Assembly (NCBI RefSeq): GCF_029784155.1
Contig: NC_073693.1
Coordinates: 231,003,621-231,067,620 of the forward strand
Direction of reading: 5' to 3'
Origin: Uranotaenia lowii
Taxonomy: Eukaryota > Arthropoda > Insecta > Diptera > Culicidae
DNA: 64,000 nt
Shown here: one piece after another, positions 59,141 through 64,000 of the stretch
Layout: each line of letters opens with the position of its first letter
Numbering within the stretch: position 1 is the first letter of the stretch
Position numbers and translations under genes: made by a program
Notes under the pieces: generated by a model
What the model was told of the DNA's origin: nothing
Database searches by the model: none
What the model saw: the letters and a program-made list of their open reading frames with translations, nothing else

Positions 59141-60174
59141 AATAATTTGAAGGAGTAAAGTGTGTTTATGATTATTTTCAAATCTTTTAAATTGAATATC
59201 AATAGGTGCGTCACATGCAATTTTTGTTTTTACTTTTGAGTTTTATCTAAGAAATATTAGATATAGAGAGTTTTCTTCCCCTTAAATCGCATTTATCACC
59301 AGTCCACTTCCAAGTAAGTAAATGCTTGGTTTTCGAGCTAGATTGGAGTGGCTGGGCACATTCCAGCATTCTTCGGGGGTGACAAATGTGGCCAAATTTC
59401 CCGCCTCATTGATTGTGCCTAGGGCTCATGATGAATGGGGTGTAAAATCGCGACCGAGCACCATTTCTTTCGCATTGCTCCGCATCACCGGCATCATTGA
59501 ACCATGACTACTAGGACTACTGGCACCGAGGAAGGCAGATGGATGTGATGCTTTGTCCCGTTTACTTCCTCATCATCCATCCTTCCATCCTTCGAAAGCA
59601 GCCATCCATCCATCAGTCCTCCGAGGGATGTTTTCTTGTCTTTGTGTGTATATGGCCGATTGTGGGCGGATATTATTTGTCTTGTCGCTCATTCGGATCG
59701 GTACCTACTTACTTGATGGCTAGGAACCATTTTCACCCACTCGGGACTTTTGCGTTTCTTTTTCTCTGCCAAAAGGGGCTATCAATCTTTCCTTCCGGTA
59801 TGGAAGCTCAAAAAGTACGGTTTAAGTATTCCGTTATTTCACCGCAGAAAAAAAGGAAAAAGAGTCCCGTCAACGTTTGAACTTTTGCATCGAACAAGGC
59901 GGTTGTAGCTCAAGAAGCAGGAAGGTAAAAGTGAATTTATTTTTAGACTTTTGGTAGCTGATCAAAAACTTTGTAAGAGACTAATTTCATATTCCAGTAA
60001 AAAAAAAAACAGAATAGATTGAAATGATTTTGACGGGTTGTCATAAGTTCTCCGAAACTGAAAACTTTGTTTTTGTAATCAATATTTTTTCAAATAGATT
60101 TAGAATTTGGAAACTACTCCACATCGCAAGCATATTACAAAATTAACGTCATTAAATATGCTTCTCAGTACTGA
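59141..60174. other. Noncoding, GC-richer 59280-59900
   Basis: 59280-59900 is GC-richer with overlapping forward frames (up to 113 codons) that lack domains. CATCCATC-type runs occur at 59573-59615. It could be single-copy conserved DNA. Confidence 0.4.
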
Positions 60175-60690
60175 TGGAAATTTGCCATTTCCAAGTGTAC
60201 ATCAAGAGCGCATTACTCTGCAGCCCTTCCGGTGATACGAAATGACTGGCCAGAATGTTCGTTCATCCCAGAATGTTTCCAGTTCACCACATTTTCAATC
60301 AATCCTGTTGAATCTGACATTGATAGTGCTCTGGCAGGCTATATCTACTATGTACCTGTTTCAAACCATGTAGCTGAAATTGAATCGAATTTTCTAACCC
60401 ACAACTCTATATTGGAAAACCACACCTTCGTCTATCGTGGCCAGTTAATCGAGTTGAAATGTATGCAGCCTTGTGGTGGAGTTCACGAGCAACACAGAAT
60501 TGTGCTTAATTCTACTTTGCATTATCAGTTTACTTTATTCATACGATACATTGTACAATACATAATTGAAATTATTATTCAAATTTTTTTCAGATTCCAT
60601 TTTGCGACAAATGTAAAAAAAGGATTTTATAATATATTAAATTTTTTCCTTATGGAGTTTTATTTTCTAACAAAATTGACATTTTATTGA
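60175..60690 (+). other. Unexplained 171-codon open frame
   Basis: A forward frame is open from after TGA at 60172-60174 to 60690. Up to about 60530 it has mixed, protein-like composition (for example NDWPECSFIPECFQF, VYRGQLIELKCMQPCGG); after that it becomes Ile/Phe-rich as in AT-rich noncoding DNA. The only in-frame ATG before that change is at 60460, so it would have to be an internal exon. No clear acceptor or donor was found. It may be an exon, a relic or chance. I do not recognise it. Confidence 0.25.
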
Positions 60691-61733
60691 AGTATTGTGT
60701 TTGATCAAATAAACTAATTCGGTGGCTCCAGAGAGTCCTTATATTGATAAAAGCCAATTAAATTCTTCCGAACCTGATATTGAACCTCTTTTATTATTAA
60801 AAACCATCTACGTATCATAACGCTATTCATTCAATTTCTTCCGGTTAAAAACAATTGTAAACTATTTAACCATTTCACTCGATTTCATTGAAACATTATT
60901 TGCCAGAGTGCTTTCCTGCCGGTATCTACATTTTTCTCGCGATCTGCGTCACCAAAGTTTGTCATTCGGCTCTGGGTTGGTATTTTGTTTTTGTCTCTCA
61001 AAGGGGGCCTCAAAACTAATAATGACAATAATGCAAACAGTATAGGAATAATACGAAATGCCAATTAAATATTTGCCAGCCCGATAACCGTTCATGTCAA
61101 TCAGTCAATTGTCGAACCGAAGGGGAGTTCGCCGGAAAAAATAATTCTTTCTCGACGGTTGAAGTGAAAAACAGCTATCTCCCTGGCCACGTGAAACGGG
61201 TTCCAACAAGTTGGAATGAAAATTGCGAACATACGAATGGAAAAAACAACCTTTCAACGCCAAAAGGAGAACCATTACAATTGGATGGATTTTCCGGATA
61301 GCCAAATAATATTTGCATCAGTATATATGGTAATATCTTTCACAATGTGGTGTGCACAGCACCAATACGTTGTTGTCGGTGTCCTCTTTTTTCCAGCGAA
61401 CTCTCTTACTTCACCACCATTTCCCGGGATTAATATTCAATTGAAAATATTGTCTGCACCATGTTATGATTGGTGCTGATTAAAGCGCGACAAAAAGTTT
61501 GTGTGATTGAATGAACTGCACCAAGCAGCGATAAATATTTTTCCAGTGAAGCAAACTGTTTAAACAACCGATAATTTCCATGAAACATAACCTTTAAGTT
61601 GTTTTCTGTTATAGATAGGGTTGAATGGACCATTTATTGAATTTAAAATACATATATTTGAATAGCTGATCCAAAAACTCATTCCTACCATAATTTCAAT
61701 AAAAATTGATAATGATGAGGTAATCTTTTTTAG
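60691..61733. other. Noncoding, GC-richer 60900-61500
   Basis: Short frames on both strands with no domain. GGTGGCTCCAGAGAGT at 60720-60736 is an inverted fragment of the 327-bp repeat. Nothing else is recognised. Confidence 0.4.
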
Positions 61734-62276
61734 TAGAGGGGAGTGGGGTAACGTTATCCACTTCAAATATCTCAGATGTGTGTTGAGATAAAAATCTCAA
61801 ACCAACAGTCATCGCCGTCGCTTTGCGTAAGCATTTTTTTCTATATGTTGTTGACTTAAATTCGCATTATATGCTTCTTTTTTTTATCAATTTAAAAAGA
61901 AAGTTAGATTTTTTTAAATTAAAAAAGCAATCTCTAACTGCATCGATGGGGAACCTGAAGTTCATAACAAAAATATGCTCAAACGCTTATGATCTTAGTT
62001 TTGTCATGTTTTTTCACGAAAAATCTATAATAAAAAACATTTGTTCCAATATGTCAATCGTTAGAGAATAGTATGAACTTCTTTATGCCATCTTTTCAAA
62101 GCAATAGTAAACTCTCAAGTTTTTAAGAAGTAGTTTTCCAAAATGTATGTTATGGGTTCGTTTGATCCCTCTATTCCAAAAAGATATATTTTTCTTTTGA
62201 ATAGATGTTGAACATTGCTATGCACGAAATTATTAATGTTTATTGAATTTCTAATATCATTGAATAATTTTCTGAT

Positions 62277-62468
62277 TTTTTTTTTGTTTCGATTATAGTC
62301 GTTTTACCATCTTTATGGCATTCGCGACTTTATCAACGTTACAGTTTGCGGATCGTTATTGAAAAACTTATCCGGTACAACTGTGTTCGATGTTTACTCT
62401 TGGGCTCGAACTCGCGTACATCGGCTCAGGAGACAACAGACTTGCCAACTGAGCTATATCACAAGCCC
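62277..62468 (-). mobile_element. tRNA-derived SINE, 192 bp, with perfect 13-bp TSD
   Basis: On the reverse strand it begins GGGCTTGTGATATAGCTCAG, containing a perfect box A (TAGCTCAGTTGG), then box B (GAGTTCGAGCCC), a body of about 100 bp (GATCCGCAAACTGTAACG, CGACTATAATCG) and an A-run. ATAATTTTCTGAT flanks it at 62264-62276 and 62469-62481 without mismatch. The head is tRNA-like and transcribed by Pol III; the body type seems familiar from mosquito SINEs. The perfect TSD points to recent insertion. Confidence 0.92.
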
Positions 62469-62491
62469 ATAATTTTCTGATAAAAATTTAA

Positions 62492-63444
62492 CCCTCATCC
62501 GCATCAGATTTCGTTACCCTATTCAGCACTTGGGGTGTCAATTTGACACTACAAGCTCAAATCGTTATAACTTTTGACGTGTTCAACTGATCTCAAAAAA
62601 ACTTATATCAATAGAAACCTTGTAAAGTCAGTGAAATATGTTTTGAACATTATATATAACTAAAGCTACTAGTTTTCTGGTTATTTAGCATGAAAGAAAA
62701 AAAAAATCCGAAAAAACATGCCTCAGGAAAACTGCTGTAGTTCATATATTACACGTCTAAAAAAATATTTGCCTTACGCATATTAAAGCTGATGTTAATG
62801 TCTACATCATGAAGCCAAAAAATATTTTTTTAATTTTTTTAAATGAAATGATCACAAAAAGTTCAAAAAGTGGTCTGAAAAACCTACTTTTTACTCGATT
62901 GCTAGTAAAAACTGTTTGAACAATGGTAGAGTTTTTGAAAAAATATGACTATAAAATGTATTAAAATTCTAACATTTTGCTGTCATTAGATTTTTGATGC
63001 AACAAAAATTGAGTTTATTGTAATTTTTCAAAGTTCATTACTTTGCGCAATTTTTTACTTATTGAAATTTCATCTGTTTTTTTTCGGATTTTTTTTTTCT
63101 TTCATGCTCAATAACGAGAAAACTAGTAGCTTTAGCTATATATAATTTTCTAAACATATTTCACTGACATTGATATAAGTTGTATATGAAATTCATAATA
63201 ATTCAAACGACTTAAATAGATATTACTTTTGGAGTGTCAAATAGACTCTCTTAGTCGAAAAAGGGAGTTTTTTTTGTCCAGGCTTCCAGGGTTCGTCCAT
63301 AAAAAAATAAAGATACAATATTCAAGAACTTTTGAAATCATTTGGGGTCTCCGAAGAAATTTTTGTTTTTTGGAACTTCTGAAAAAAGTTAGAAGCCTTC
63401 AAATTTGCAATAGTAACAAAATGACACTCTAATGCGGATGAGGG
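62492..63444. mobile_element. piggyBac-type MITE, 953 bp
   Basis: TTAA at 62488-62491 and 63445-63448 flanks the inverted ends CCCTCATCCGCATCAG and CTAATGCGGATGAGGG (one mismatch). A TTAA duplication with a terminus beginning CCCT is the piggyBac pattern. Subterminal inverted repeats of nearly 200 bp lie inside (62535-62725 against 63070-63245, for example AAAGCTACTAGTTTTCT against AGAAAACTAGTAGCTTT). GGTGTCAATTTGACAC lies close to the left end. No transposase. Confidence 0.9.
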
Positions 63445-63700
63445 TTAAGTATGAAATGAAAATAGGATTGTAAACAATCTCTTAGAATTCTTTTTGACAC
63501 TTATAAACTGTGAAATTAAAAAAAAATGGTAAAAAAAGTCAATCGAACTTATATCTTTAGATTCTGCATGATTTTTGCCAAAGCTTAGTGCACGCTGATT
63601 GAAGGATCAAGTCCTCCTTTAACTTTCAAAATATCACAATTTTCTTTGTCCCACGATTCTACACAGCATAAAATTTCTAAAAGTATACGGAATCTAAAAC

Positions 63701-64000
63701 ACGAGTGATCTAAGTTTTCACAACTGTAATTACAAAAAGATGTAATTTTCCACTCCTTTTGATGTAATTTTGATCTTTTTTCAAAAAACGAATAGAAATA
63801 AATTGTTTTGCTATAGTTTTACATTTCGTGATGTTAAAAATAAAGCGATCAATGAAATTTATATCACAAACAGTGTAAAATTATATTTGTTTGATTTAAA
63901 ACTGAATGACATTGTTTGTCTGTGCCATTTTCCAGTTGAATCATTATGTGAAAACTGAGTATCTTCGTTCCAAGACGCAGCTCCTGCATCTCTATAGTTT
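63701..64000. other. Noncoding to window end
   Basis: AT-rich, with a 62-codon forward frame lacking features. It may still include the right part of the TTGATCC-type element. Confidence 0.4.

Larger units (their letters stand above)
61734..63700. mobile_element. TTGATCC-type TIR element, copy 2, interrupted twice
   Basis: The left end TAGAGGGGAGTGGGGTAAC resembles the TIR of 30193-31176. Further matches are AATGTATCAATCGTT-like text at about 62049, GCCATCTTTTCAAAGCAATA near 62089, and AAGGATCAAGTCCTCC at 63602. The matches are in the same order as copy 1. It is interrupted by the SINE at 62277-62468 and the MITE at 62492-63444. The right TIR was not found before the window ends. Confidence 0.7.

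Noticed and set aside
1..64000. CRISPR arrays, bacterial operons, LTR retrotransposons, viral genes
   Set aside because: No regular spacer-repeat arrays, no prokaryotic gene structure, no paired LTRs with gag-pol, and no viral coding sequence seen. The tandem arrays have no unique spacers.

Overview
This is AT-rich (roughly one third GC) nuclear DNA of an insect, most likely a mosquito or a close fly relative. The call rests on its repeats: two non-LTR retrotransposons with insect-type reverse transcriptases, tRNA-derived SINEs, and many short terminal-inverted-repeat (TIR) elements of Tc1/mariner, hAT and piggyBac type. The species call is inference. No complete host gene is visible. The best candidate is one coding exon near 36.8-37.1 kb, at the edge of a GC-richer 2-kb stretch, so the window may be a long intron or an intergenic region packed with transposons.

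Layout. 0-0.8 kb: a heptamer satellite and a 32-bp GCGG-rich array. 4.1-4.8 kb: a Tc1-type MITE carrying a 51-bp retro-insertion. 9.3-10.3 kb: a foldback whose arms are themselves 119-bp tandem repeats. 11.8-17.0 kb: a SINE, two inverted copies of a dispersed repeat, a hAT MITE with a perfect 8-bp duplication, and a tRNA-like unit with a T-run. 17.35-20.04 kb: a 2.7-kb non-autonomous hAT-like element; a second copy lies at 56.1-59.0 kb. 20.5-22.2 kb: a degenerate array of about 147 bp period. 26.4-29.2 kb: a 5'-truncated LINE with an undamaged RT-RNase H frame. 30-34.8 kb: three TIR elements, one of which splits a relic tail resembling the LINE tail at 29.1 kb. 34.9-37.1 kb: GC-richer DNA with the candidate exon. 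37.4-45 kb: a split tandem duplication and a large TIR element holding a CR1-like LINE whose two ORFs share a frame across one UAG. 46.4-53.8 kb: nested inverted-repeat elements ending in a near-perfect 347-bp palindrome. 54.7-59.2 kb: a Tc1 relic, 327-bp repeats and the second hAT-like copy. 61.7-64 kb: a TIR element hit by a SINE and a piggyBac-type MITE.

The only long coding sequences belong to the two LINEs, which supply endonuclease, reverse transcriptase and RNase H for their own copying. LINEs of this kind generally also copy SINEs. The DNA elements contain no recognisable transposase, so all must have depended on enzymes encoded elsewhere. The nested insertions give a usable relative order of events.

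All alignments were done by eye. Boundaries are accurate to a few bases where a target-site duplication (TSD) is quoted, and to tens of bases otherwise.
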